A stretch of 64,000 nt of DNA, taken from the NCBI GenBank assembly GCA_964384465.1, contig CAYLLT010000009.1, positions 1 to 64,000 on the forward strand, in the 5' to 3' direction. The notes beneath the pieces are model-generated. The model saw nothing but the letters and a program-made list of their open reading frames with translations, did not search any database and was not told the DNA's origin. Source of the stretch: CAYLLT01 sp964384465. GTDB taxonomy: Bacteria > Planctomycetota > Phycisphaerae > UBA1845 > PWPN01. Each line of letters opens with the position of its first letter. Position 1 is the first letter of the stretch. Of this stretch, positions 1-7,925 are shown in pieces. The translations under genes and the position numbers were made by a program.

Positions 1-713
1 GAACCGCAAGCGCGAGCCGCCCACCTGGTTGTGGCGGGCGGCTCGGCGTGATCGATGCTTCCGAGTGCCCACCGACGTTTCTGACACCGCCGGAGATGGT
101 GCAGGGCGTCATCGCGGGCGGGCGTGAGGCGATGTTCCGCAGCATGGAAGGAGCGGAGGACAAGCCCGAGGCGGGGGCGGCTGCGGTGGACGAGCGAGAG
201 GTGGGGCCGAACGACGTGGTTTTCGGGATCGCAACGGGCGGGACGACGCCGTTTGTTCACGGAGCGATTACTCGTGCGCGGGAACGCGGGGCCAAGACGG
301 TTTTCCTGGCGTGCGTGCCGAAAGAGGATGCGCCGGATGAGGCCGATGTGTCGATTCGCGCGTTGACGGGTCCGGAAGTCATTACCGGTTCGACCCGGTT
401 GAAGGCCGGTACCGCGACCAAGCTGATTCTGAACATGGTGACCACGCTCTCGATGGTGCACCTGGGTAAGGTGTATGAGAACCTCATGGTGGACTTGAAC
501 GCCCGGGCGTGCAACAAGCTGGTGGATCGCTCGGCGCGAATCATATCAAAAGTGACCGGGATTGACAGGGAGGCGGCGCTTCAATTGCTGGACCGCGCCG
601 CCGGCCGGGTGAAGACGGCGATCGTGATGCACCGGCGCGGTGTGGATCGCGAGACGGCGGATTCTTTGTTGTCTCAGCATGGCGGGCGGGTCCGGGCAGT
701 GCTGGAATCGTAG
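1..713 (+). CDS. murQ: N-acetylmuramic acid 6-phosphate etherase, 3' part (gene begins before the window)
   Basis: Cytoplasmic enzyme of peptidoglycan recycling that cleaves the lactyl ether of MurNAc-6-phosphate to give GlcNAc-6-phosphate and D-lactate. The frame is open from base 3 and already reads GRLGVIDASECPPTF, the conserved motif of the MurQ SIS domain, so about 60-80 N-terminal residues lie outside the window and the GTG at 48 is internal. Further family motifs are FGIATGGTTPFVHGA, the TRLKAGTATKLILNM helix and KVYENLMVDLNARACNKL. The C-terminus has the helical UBA-like tail seen in MurQ. It stops with TAG at 711-713. The next gene follows after 122 bp on the same strand with no terminator hairpin visible. 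Confidence 0.93.
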   Translation, partial: TASASRPPGCGGRLGVIDASECPPTFLTPPEMVQGVIAGGREAMFRSMEGAEDKPEAGAAAVDEREVGPNDVVFGIATGGTTPFVHGAITRARERGAKTVFLACVPKEDAPDEADVSIRALTGPEVITGSTRLKAGTATKLILNMVTTLSMVHLGKVYENLMVDLNARACNKLVDRSARIISKVTGIDREAALQLLDRAAGRVKTAIVMHRRGVDRETADSLLSQHGGRVRAVLES

Positions 714-835
714 ATGATCTGCCCGCACTATCCTGACTCTATCCGGATGTACATGGGGTTTGCACCAGTCGAATTGTCTGACCGTTTGCGTTGCTGTGCT
801 ACGCCGTACGCGGCGATTGCTGTATTCTCATTGCG

Positions 836-1981
836 ATGAAGCGGCCGATCCGCCTCACCTATCTGATCACCGATCTGAAACGCGGCGGCGTTCCCCTGCA
901 CCTGTACCGTCTGGCGACCCGGTTGCCGCGCGAGCAGTTTGATGTGCGGGTGATTTCGCTGGCGGATGAGGGGCCGGTGGGCACGATGCTGGCTGAGGCG
1001 GGGATTCCGGTGCTGGCCTGCGGAGCGCGGTCGGCGGGGGATGTTCGCGCGCTCTGGCGGCTGTGGCGGTTTTTGCGGTCAGATCGTCCGGACATCCTGC
1101 ATACCATGCTTTTCCATGCGAATGTGGCCGGGCGGGTGGTCGGTTCGCTCGCCGGGATTCCTGTCGCGCGAATCCTCGGTGAGATTCAAACCGTCGAGCT
1201 GGATCGACGGTGGCATCTGGTGGTAGACAATTTGACGTGCCGGCTGTGCCGGAAGGAAGTCGGCAACTCGGTGTCGGTGATTGAGCATCTACACCGGCGC
1301 GCGCACGTTCCGCGCTCGCGACTGCTGTTGCAATGGGGAGGGGTTGATGTCGATGGGATTGCGTCGGCGGCGCCGGTTTCACGGGTGACATTCGAGATGA
1401 CACCCCAGGACATGATGGTGGTGTGGGCGGGCCGACTCGATCCGATAAAAGGATTTGAGGAGATGCTGGGGGGCTTCGCGCTGGCCTGCTCGGCCCGGCC
1501 CGTAAAGCTGGTTTTAGTTGGTGAAGGGAACTATCGGCCGACAGTGGAGCGGCTCATTCAACAGAATGGGCTGGCGGGCCGGGTGTTATTGCTGGGCGAA
1601 CGAAGCGATGTACCCGCCATCCTCCGAGCGGCGGATATGTTCCTGTTCTGTTCGCGAACCGAAGGATTGCCCAACGCACTATTGGAAGCCATGGCGGCAG
1701 GACTGCCCGTCATCGCGACGGACGTGCCGGGGTGCCGGGATGTTGTCAGGCATGGCGAGACCGGGTTTCTGGTGAAATCGGGTTCGGCGGAGGCGATTGC
1801 CGGAGCCGTCACTTCGCTGCTTGACGATCCGGAGCGACGAAGGGTTTTGGGAACTCGCGCAGAGGCATGGGTTCGAGCCAATGCGGATGTCAGACGGTTG
1901 GCTGCGGTCTGGATTGGGATTTATTCAACGATGGCGGCGGCCGGACCCTCTACACCGGCACGGCAGAGCCTTCGGATTTAG
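836..1981 (+). CDS. GT4-family glycosyltransferase (group 1)
   Basis: Predicted retaining GT-B glycosyltransferase of 381 residues. The N-terminal half has an acceptor-domain start (LTYLITDLKRGGVPLHLY). The C-terminal half has the donor-binding Rossmann domain, with VVWAGRLDPIKGFEEML and the nucleotide-sugar signature SRTEGLPNALLEAMAAGLPVIATDVPG, which carries the E-x7-E motif. The ATG at 836 was chosen because the upstream in-frame extension is cysteine-rich and unlike the family, and MKRPIRLTYLI is a typical start. Donor and acceptor cannot be read from the sequence. It stands alone, away from the polysaccharide locus at the right end. Its last 32 bases overlap the convergent oxidoreductase gene. 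Confidence 0.88.
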   Translation: MKRPIRLTYLITDLKRGGVPLHLYRLATRLPREQFDVRVISLADEGPVGTMLAEAGIPVLACGARSAGDVRALWRLWRFLRSDRPDILHTMLFHANVAGRVVGSLAGIPVARILGEIQTVELDRRWHLVVDNLTCRLCRKEVGNSVSVIEHLHRRAHVPRSRLLLQWGGVDVDGIASAAPVSRVTFEMTPQDMMVVWAGRLDPIKGFEEMLGGFALACSARPVKLVLVGEGNYRPTVERLIQQNGLAGRVLLLGERSDVPAILRAADMFLFCSRTEGLPNALLEAMAAGLPVIATDVPGCRDVVRHGETGFLVKSGSAEAIAGAVTSLLDDPERRRVLGTRAEAWVRANADVRRLAAVWIGIYSTMAAAGPSTPARQSLRI

Positions 1982-2936
1982 CCGAGGCGAGCAGCGCCTC
2001 GAACACGCGCGCGTTGAGCAGACCCTCCTCCAGGGCCAATCGGGGCGGAGGGCCTCCGCGAATGGCCTGGGCGAAATCATCGATCTCCGCCTGGTACACG
2101 TTCGTCGGTTCAAACTCCATGACCTCGCGCTCCTCTTCGCGGTTGATGATGATGCTCGGTGGTTTTTCCCAGGAGATGAAAGCGCCGGGCAGTTCGAGCG
2201 TTCCCTGCGTCCCGCTGACCAGGACGCGATTTCGCAGGCCGCCGTCGAATCCGCAGGAGATGATGCCGTAGCGGCCCTGTCCGAAATCGAGCGTGCCGTG
2301 CAGGCTCACATCGACGCGGTGCACGGGGTCGAACTGGGCCATGGCTTTGACCGCCAGCGGCATCCCCCGGAAGAGCAGCCGGCACACGTTCACGCAATAG
2401 CAACCCACGTCATAGAGGCTCCCGCCGCCCCATTCGTGATTGAGGCGCACGTCGCCACCGTCGGCCAGCATGAAGCTGAATGAGGCTTCGACCGCGGAGA
2501 TATCGCCGATCGCGCCCGCGCTGAGCAGCTCAACGGCCTTGTCGATCTGCGGGTGATAGCGATACATGAAGGCCTCGACGAGCAGGCGCTGGTGCTGCCG
2601 GGCGGCGGCGATCATCTCTGAACATTCCGCGACCGTGCAGGCGAGGGGTTTTTCGCAGAGGACGTGCTTGCCGCGCACGAGCGCGCGGATAGTTAAAGGA
2701 TGATGGAGGCCGTTGTGCGTCGCGATGTAAACCGCCTCCACTTCACCGTCTTCGAGGAGCGCATCGTAATGGTCATAAGCTCGTTTGGGGCCGAGGGCTT
2801 TGGCGCGCTGTAAATCGCGGCTGGCGGCGGCGGCGAGTTCCGCATGAGCGGATTGTTTGAGAGCCGGTGCGAATTGCCGATGGGCGATGCGGCCGGCGCC
2901 GATGATGCCGAACTGGACGGGGATGTTTTTCGACAT
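1950..2936 (-). CDS. Gfo/Idh/MocA-family NAD(P)-dependent oxidoreductase
   Basis: Predicted cytoplasmic dehydrogenase of about 328 residues. The N-terminal Rossmann fold reads FGIIGAGRIAHRQF, and the family signature GKHVLCEKPLA carries the EKP lysine. The C-terminal GFO_IDH_MocA-like domain has HEWGGGSLYDVGCY, where the catalytic-type D-x3-C-x3-N/H region is expected. Such enzymes act on sugars, inositols or sugar-acid derivatives; the substrate here is unknown. The start at 2936 (MSKNIPVQFGIIGAG) fits the usual distance of the glycine motif from the N-terminus better than the in-frame ATG 36 bases upstream. It is convergent with the preceding glycosyltransferase. Confidence 0.88.
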   Translation of the reverse strand: MSKNIPVQFGIIGAGRIAHRQFAPALKQSAHAELAAAASRDLQRAKALGPKRAYDHYDALLEDGEVEAVYIATHNGLHHPLTIRALVRGKHVLCEKPLACTVAECSEMIAAARQHQRLLVEAFMYRYHPQIDKAVELLSAGAIGDISAVEASFSFMLADGGDVRLNHEWGGGSLYDVGCYCVNVCRLLFRGMPLAVKAMAQFDPVHRVDVSLHGTLDFGQGRYGIISCGFDGGLRNRVLVSGTQGTLELPGAFISWEKPPSIIINREEEREVMEFEPTNVYQAEIDDFAQAIRGGPPPRLALEEGLLNARVFEALLASAKSEGSAVPV

Positions 2937-3044
2937 GGGTACGATCCTATAGCGATGACACTTTGTGGGCAAGCACCGGAGGAAGTCAGACGTGAGAAGT
3001 GAGACAATTGTCGCTTATCGCCGGGTGGTTGTGATCGGTACAGA

Positions 3045-3458
3045 TCAGTGGTGGACGAGTTGAGGGCCGATGATCCAGGTGGCTGCGGCGACGAGTGAGG
3101 TGGCGATGCCGGCACAACCGATGAACGTTTTTACCTTCAGACTCAAGCCGGCGAAGGGCCTGTCCAGGAGGACCAGAAAACTCACCGCGAGTTGCGCAAT
3201 TGCTGAGGCACCGGCGATAACTCGGCGGGATTTTTGGACGGATGGTTCAGTTGCATGATCGCCTTCGGCCGGTGCGGGAGTGGACGGCGGTTCTGGAGCC
3301 TGACGCTCGCTTTCGACCGGTTGACGAGGCGGCGGCTCCTGCACCGTTGCGGTTTCAGACGACAGAATATCGTCGGTTGCGGCCGGCATCTCGTCAGGCG
3401 GAATGCGCTCGGATGAAGCCGTCGATTTCGCCGCACTGGGCCATTCGAGGACGGGCAT
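3045..3458 (-). CDS. Hypothetical protein with two C-terminal membrane segments
   Basis: A 137-residue protein of no recognised family. Residues 1-75 are Pro/Glu/Ser-rich and probably disordered. A basic stretch (QKSRR) then leads into two hydrophobic segments, near residues 79-100 (VIAGASAIAQLAVSFLVLL) and 112-133 (TFIGCAGIATSLVAAATWII). A cytoplasmic acidic tail anchored by a membrane hairpin is the simplest reading. The start is supported by a strong ribosome-binding site (AAGGAAG on the minus strand) about 7 bases upstream of the ATG at 3458. It is divergent from rsmE. Confidence 0.6.
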   Translation of the reverse strand: MPVLEWPSAAKSTASSERIPPDEMPAATDDILSSETATVQEPPPRQPVESERQAPEPPSTPAPAEGDHATEPSVQKSRRVIAGASAIAQLAVSFLVLLDRPFAGLSLKVKTFIGCAGIATSLVAAATWIIGPQLVHH

Positions 3459-3563
3459 GTGCTGTCTTCCTTAACCAAAAACAAAGGTTGTGATACGTCA
3501 GCATCGGCGAACGGGGGAGCGGACTTCATTGCGGGGCTGTCGATCGGGTCGGATAATGCCGGC

Positions 3564-4265
3564 ATGGCTGATCCGCGGTTCTTCGCCGAGACTTTGTCGC
3601 CGGGTGTTGTTCGGCTCACCGCGGATGAGAGCCGGCATTCGAGCCGTGCGAGACGGTTATCGGTCGGGGATGAATTGATGCTATTCGACGGTCGCGGGCA
3701 CGAGGCTCGCGGCCGGATTGTCGGCTCGACACGCGGCGGCGTGGACGTGAGTGTGGAGGAAATCGTCTCGTGCGAGCGGCCGCTACCGGAACTGACGCTG
3801 GCGGTGGCGATGCCGAAAGGGCCGCGGCAGGATGTGCTGATCGAGAAGTGTACGGAACTGGGGGTTCGGGCGATCCGGCCAATGGTGACGCAACGGACCG
3901 TGTCTGATGCGTCGAAGCATCGGGTGGCCAAGTGGCGGCGGACGGCGATCGAAGCGGCGAAACAATCGGGGCAGTGCTGGCTGCCGGAGTTGTACGGGCC
4001 TTCATCTCTCGAAACGATTCTGAGTGAGTTCAAGCAATTCGATCACGTGTTTATTGCGATGCTGGGTGGCGATCGGGTGCCTGCGATCGTGGGGCGATCC
4101 ATTCTTGGATTGATTGGGCCGGAAGGAGGTTGGACGGAAGAGGAGTTGCGCTCCATTGTCGCGGCGGGCGGGCGAGCGGTATCTCTTGGGCCGAATATTC
4201 TGCGGATCGAAACGGCGGCGATCTCGCTGGCGGCGATGGTGCATGCCGCAGCGCGTGTGAAGTAG
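3564..4265 (+). CDS. rsmE: 16S rRNA (uracil1498-N3)-methyltransferase RsmE
   Basis: SPOUT-class methyltransferase that uses S-adenosylmethionine to methylate U1498 of 16S rRNA in the 30S subunit. At 233 residues it matches the usual length. The N-terminal PUA-like domain is followed by the SPOUT domain with KGPRQDVLIEKCTELGV and RSILGLIGPEGGWTEEE, and the trefoil-knot motif LGPNILRIETAAI at the C-terminus. The start at 3564 (MADPRFFAETL) matches family N-termini; the 35 upstream in-frame residues are low-complexity and match nothing. It ends 9 bases from the 3' end of the convergent epimerase-like gene. Confidence 0.93.
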   Translation: MADPRFFAETLSPGVVRLTADESRHSSRARRLSVGDELMLFDGRGHEARGRIVGSTRGGVDVSVEEIVSCERPLPELTLAVAMPKGPRQDVLIEKCTELGVRAIRPMVTQRTVSDASKHRVAKWRRTAIEAAKQSGQCWLPELYGPSSLETILSEFKQFDHVFIAMLGGDRVPAIVGRSILGLIGPEGGWTEEELRSIVAAGGRAVSLGPNILRIETAAISLAAMVHAAARVK

Positions 4266-4274
4266 CGGAGACCC

Positions 4275-5309
4275 TCAAAACTTTCCGTCGCGCGTCTGGA
4301 AGTGTGTGGGTTTATTCAGTGTGGGGCCGTCTATTTGTATCCAGTGGGCGACCCAGTCGATCATCTGCTCCAGTGTTATCCGCGGCGGGCCGATCAGACG
4401 TGCATATCGGGTGGCGTCGCTCAGGAGGGCGGTGGGGGACTCTGTGCCTTCAAAGACGGGTTCGCGCTGGAAGCGGCGGCCGAACTCTGCGGCGAGGTCG
4501 CGGATTGAAATGGTTTGCGGACCGGTCAGGTTCAGGATGAACGGCGGTGATGCGCAGTGCTGGAAACTTTGCAGGATGGCGGCGTTGGCGTCGCCCTGCC
4601 AGATCACGTTCACGTAACCCATCGATAGGTCGATGGGTTCGCCCGCATTCACTTTCGCGGCCATGTCGAGCAGCACGCCGTAACGCAGATCGATCGCATA
4701 GTTGAGTCGGATCAGCGTGACCGGCGTTCGATGGAGCCGGCTGAAATACTGGAAGATGCGTTCCTTGCCGAGACAGGATTGGCCGTATTCGCCGACGGGC
4801 GCGGGCGGGTCATCTTCGGTGCAGCCGCGGCCGGTCACGGGCACGAGCGGATAGACGTTTCCGGTGGAGAGGGCAACGATTCGCGCGTCACGGTAGCGCT
4901 CGACGACACGGGCGGGCAGCCACGTGTTCATTGCCCAGGTCAGCGGCTCGTCACCGGTGGAGCCGAATTTGCGCGCGGCCAGATAGATGATATTGGGGCA
5001 GTCAGGCAGTGCGGTCATGGCATCAGGTTCGAGCAGATCGGCGGCGATGGTTTCGATATTTGCGGATTCGAGTCGTTCGCGGCTATGCGGATCGCTGAAG
5101 CGGGCAACGCCGATGACGCGGCCGTGCGAGCCGGCTTCGTCGAGCGCCCGACGGGCGAGGCGGGCGAGCGTGGGGCCCATTTTTCCGGCGATGCCGAGGA
5201 TGAGGAGGTCGCCTTGCAGCGCGGACATGGCCTGAATGACCGCGGGCGAAGGCGTGGTCAGCACATCTTCGAGCTGGGATTCCGAGTCGATGATCGGGGG
5301 CTGATCCAT
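4275..5309 (-). CDS. NAD-dependent epimerase/dehydratase-like protein (extended SDR)
   Basis: A protein of about 344 residues with an extended short-chain dehydrogenase fold. The glycine-rich nucleotide motif is LLILGIAGKMGPTLARLARRA, starting near residue 33 after an N-terminal extension. YLAARKFGS corresponds to the NNAG/LAA strand, and LSTGNVYP to the serine strand. The usual YxxxK is not evident: the position reads YGQSCLGKERIF, with tyrosine and lysine further apart. Epimerase activity is therefore uncertain and a redox or non-catalytic role is possible. The start at 5309 (MDQPPII) was chosen because the upstream in-frame residues are encoded by the palindromic repeat at 5336-5485. Confidence 0.78.
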   Translation of the reverse strand: MDQPPIIDSESQLEDVLTTPSPAVIQAMSALQGDLLILGIAGKMGPTLARLARRALDEAGSHGRVIGVARFSDPHSRERLESANIETIAADLLEPDAMTALPDCPNIIYLAARKFGSTGDEPLTWAMNTWLPARVVERYRDARIVALSTGNVYPLVPVTGRGCTEDDPPAPVGEYGQSCLGKERIFQYFSRLHRTPVTLIRLNYAIDLRYGVLLDMAAKVNAGEPIDLSMGYVNVIWQGDANAAILQSFQHCASPPFILNLTGPQTISIRDLAAEFGRRFQREPVFEGTESPTALLSDATRYARLIGPPRITLEQMIDWVAHWIQIDGPTLNKPTHFQTRDGKF

Positions 5310-5335
5310 GTCTGAAATGTAATGGAAGTAGATTG

Positions 5336-5485
5336 AACCGCCAAGGCGCCAAGACGCCAAGGAATTCAAATTCAATGAGGAAACCAGGAAGTAAGGAAGC
5401 CAGGGAAAGGACAATCGATGAATTCCTTTCCTGGATTCCTTACTTCCTGGGTTCCTTAGTTGCATTTCTTGGCGCCTTGGCGGTT
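5336..5485. repeat. 150-bp imperfect palindrome (MITE-like) filling a divergent intergenic region
   Basis: The outer arms 5336-5354 and 5467-5485 are perfect 19-bp inverted repeats, beginning AACCGCCAAGGCGCC. The inner arms 5378-5411 and 5424-5457 are 34-bp imperfect inverted repeats built on CCAGGAAGTAAGGAA. The loop is 5412-5423. The whole can fold into one long hairpin or cruciform. It occupies nearly all the space between the divergent genes starting at 5309 and 5506, so promoters of both must lie in or beside it. No transposase is linked to it here. Confidence 0.85.
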
Positions 5486-5505
5486 ATCAAGGATATAGTG
5501 TGGAT

Positions 5506-6543
5506 ATGAGCGAGCGCGAGCCGACCATTCTGGGGATTGAAACGTCTTGCGATGAGACATCGGCGGCGGTGGTGACCGGCGTACACCGCGTGCGGTCCAA
5601 CATTGTGGCGACGCAGTTCGATGTTCATGCGAAATATGGCGGCGTGGTGCCGGAGCTGGCGTCGCGGGCGCATATCGAGAATCTCGACGGCGTGATTCAG
5701 GAAGCGATGAAACAGGCGGGCGTGACGCGGGATGATATCGATGCGATCGCGGTGACGGATCGGCCGGGGCTGGTAGGATGTCTGCTCATCGGCGTCACGG
5801 CGGCCAAGACGCTGGCGCTGGCGTGGGGCAAGCCCCTGATCGGCGTCAATCATATTCATGCTCATGCGGTGAGTGCGGCGATCGAACAGCCCGGGCAGGG
5901 GTCGCCTCTCTGGCCCGCGGTGGCGCTGGTGGTGAGCGGGGGGCATACGTCGCTGTTTCTGGTGCGCGATGCTCTTTCGATCGAGCTGCTGGGGGCGACG
6001 ATTGATGATGCGGCCGGCGAGGCGTTCGACAAGGTGGCGAGCATCCTGGGAATGGGCTTTCCGGGCGGGCCGGTAGTCGATCGCATCGCGCGGACGGGCG
6101 ATGCTGGTAAATACAACTTTCCGCGCTCGCTGCTGGACAAGGAAGGGCTAGATTTCAGCTTCAGCGGGCTGAAGACGGCGGTGCTCTACCAGGTGCACGG
6201 GCCGGGCAGGACTTCCGGCGGACTCGAACGGCTCACGTCGCAGGACATCGCCGATATTACCGCGAGTTTTCAGTCGGCGGTGGTGGACGTGCTGGTCGCC
6301 AAGACCATGTTGGCCGTCGAGCAGACCGGTGTGAAAAACGTTGTGGTGGGTGGGGGAGTTGCGGCAAACAGCCGTCTGCGCGATCAACTCGCCGCGGCAT
6401 GCGCATCACGCGGCGTGAGCCTGTATCTGACGCCGATGCGCTATTGCACGGACAATGCGGCCATGATCGCCGCGCTCGGGTGCGAGCAGTTCAAGGCGAG
6501 ACGGTTCAGCAACCTCTCGCTGGAGGCGCGGGCCAGCGCATGA
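5506..6543 (+). CDS. tsaD: tRNA N6-adenosine threonylcarbamoyltransferase TsaD
   Basis: Catalytic ASKHA-fold subunit of the TsaBDE machinery that transfers the threonylcarbamoyl group to A37 of ANN-decoding tRNAs (t6A). All motifs are present: GIETSCDETSAAVV at the N-terminus, NHIHAH with the metal-binding histidines near residues 116 and 120, VVSGGHTSLFLV, the GATIDDAAGEAFDKVA phosphate motif, and VVGGGVAANSRLR. The length, 345 residues, is normal. I chose the ATG at 5506 over the GTG at 5500 because MSEREPTILGIETSCDET matches family N-termini. No Shine-Dalgarno sequence is visible. A TATAGT box at 5494-5499 lies so close to the ATG that a leaderless transcript is possible. Confidence 0.95.
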   Translation: MSEREPTILGIETSCDETSAAVVTGVHRVRSNIVATQFDVHAKYGGVVPELASRAHIENLDGVIQEAMKQAGVTRDDIDAIAVTDRPGLVGCLLIGVTAAKTLALAWGKPLIGVNHIHAHAVSAAIEQPGQGSPLWPAVALVVSGGHTSLFLVRDALSIELLGATIDDAAGEAFDKVASILGMGFPGGPVVDRIARTGDAGKYNFPRSLLDKEGLDFSFSGLKTAVLYQVHGPGRTSGGLERLTSQDIADITASFQSAVVDVLVAKTMLAVEQTGVKNVVVGGGVAANSRLRDQLAAACASRGVSLYLTPMRYCTDNAAMIAALGCEQFKARRFSNLSLEARASA

Positions 6544-6551
6544 TCGCGGAA

Positions 6552-7880
6552 TCACTTTCCTGCGCGCAATTGTTCGAGTGCGTTTTCCCAATAGTTGGCA
6601 TATTTTCTTTGCAGATCGTCGAGCGAGGTGCCCGCAGTGTCGATCGGGTAGTGGCCGTGGTCGTGGACGTAGTCGTACATGGCGATGACGTTTTTGGCGC
6701 GGGTTTCGGGGAGGATGTTGTGAATCTGGTTGAAGACGAAGCCGCCGCCGGGGGCGAGGACCTGGAGGCGGCGGCGAACGTCCTCGATGACTTCCTCCGT
6801 CGTGCCTTTGAAGAGGACGGAGTGGGTGTCGCAGCCGCCGCCCCAGAAGGTGACTTCTTTGCCGAACTCGCGCTTGATGATCGCGGGGTCCATGCCGGCG
6901 GAGTCGGTCTGGAGCGGGTTGAAGATCTGCACGCCGGCGTCGATCAGATCGCGGAAGAACGGCATCATCGCGCCGTCGCAGTGGAACATGACATAGACGT
7001 TGCTGTGGCGGCGGATAAAGTCGATGAGCTTGCGGTGATAGGGCAGCAGCGTCTGGCGGTAGAGATCGAGCGAGAGCAGGGGAGCTTTCTGGCTGCCGAG
7101 GTCGTCGCCGATGACGATCACGTCGAGATTATCGCCGACGGCGGCGAGGTACTTCTTCAAGCCGGTGAGGAGGCTGTCGGTGAGGCGTTCGAGGAAATAG
7201 TGCGCCAGCTTGAGGTCTTCGAGTAAGCGCACGAAGAGTTCGTCCCAGCCGAGGATTCCCTGGGCGTTTTCGACGACGGTGCCGTACATGCCGACAATCG
7301 CGCGATCGCTTTCGGCCCGCAGGCGCGAAGATTCGTTCTGGAGATATTGCACCTCTTCGTCGCTGACGCGCAAGCGGCTGATGTGGTTGCCCTCGCCGGG
7401 CTGATCGAAGTAGCGGTCGATGTCGGCCTCGGTCTGCGAATTGGCGAGCGGGCTGTGGAACAGCGTGAAGCCGTGGAGGCGGCTGGCGGGTAGCCTGGCG
7501 ATGAGCGTGTCGCCTTCGTACCAGCAGGTGTCGCCGTCGGCGTTGACGACGGGGTTGAACTCGTCGCTGACCAGCACCTTCTTGCCGGGCAGGAGTTCCC
7601 ATTCCTTCCACGCGACATTGCGGATGCCGAGCGAGGCGCGGTAGCGGTGCAGTTGCACGGTGTCGCTGTGCATGCGGTCCAGCACGGCCGGCTCGATGTC
7701 GGGGATCTGGCCCCAGATGTGGTAAACCCTGGGGATTCCCTCGGTGATGCCGAGGGCGTTCTTGAGTTTCAGGTACGCGAGGAGGGAGATGCTGGAGGAG
7801 GCGTGGCCGCCGAAGTCGATGGGGACGCGGTCGGGCTCTTGGTGGTTGAGGGCGGCCAGGACGCGCTGACGGGAGGTCAT
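6552..7880 (-). CDS. Uroporphyrinogen decarboxylase (URO-D)-domain protein, MtaA/corrinoid-methyltransferase-like
   Basis: A 442-residue protein of the URO-D superfamily. It starts TSRQRVLAALNHQEPDRVPIDFGG, a typical start of the divergent branch that includes MtaA/MtbA/CmuA-type methyltransferases, not heme-pathway HemE. The barrel continues with a DDLGSQKAPLLS strand, VYVMFHCDGAMMPFFRDLIDAGVQIFNPLQ and TFWGGGCDTHSVLFKGT. The HCDG and GGGCDT histidine and cysteine could form the zinc site of methyltransferases. The substrate is unknown; this branch is abundant in Planctomycetota and Lentisphaerae. The start at 7880 is preceded by a repeat unit (7889-7906) whose end supplies a GGTGA-type sequence. 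The gene lies 9 bp from the 3' end of tsaD, on the opposite strand. Confidence 0.82.
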   Translation of the reverse strand: MTSRQRVLAALNHQEPDRVPIDFGGHASSSISLLAYLKLKNALGITEGIPRVYHIWGQIPDIEPAVLDRMHSDTVQLHRYRASLGIRNVAWKEWELLPGKKVLVSDEFNPVVNADGDTCWYEGDTLIARLPASRLHGFTLFHSPLANSQTEADIDRYFDQPGEGNHISRLRVSDEEVQYLQNESSRLRAESDRAIVGMYGTVVENAQGILGWDELFVRLLEDLKLAHYFLERLTDSLLTGLKKYLAAVGDNLDVIVIGDDLGSQKAPLLSLDLYRQTLLPYHRKLIDFIRRHSNVYVMFHCDGAMMPFFRDLIDAGVQIFNPLQTDSAGMDPAIIKREFGKEVTFWGGGCDTHSVLFKGTTEEVIEDVRRRLQVLAPGGGFVFNQIHNILPETRAKNVIAMYDYVHDHGHYPIDTAGTSLDDLQRKYANYWENALEQLRAGK

Positions 7881-7888
7881 CCTAATGC

Positions 7889-7906
7889 TCACCACGGAGA
7901 CACGGA
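7889..7906 (-). repeat. Short dispersed repeat (CCGTGTCTCCGTGGTGA type) next to a start codon
   Basis: On the minus strand the sequence reads TCCGTGTCTCCGTGGTGA and ends 8 bp before the ATG at 7880. A closely related copy lies at 32912-32934, just upstream of ruvB, in the same orientation relative to the gene. The terminal GGTGA is the only Shine-Dalgarno-like sequence for either gene. The 3' end of the protease gene (7947-7961) carries a partly complementary stretch, but that match is weak. Confidence 0.55.
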
Positions 7907-7925
7907 AAGAAAAAGAAAACTCATA

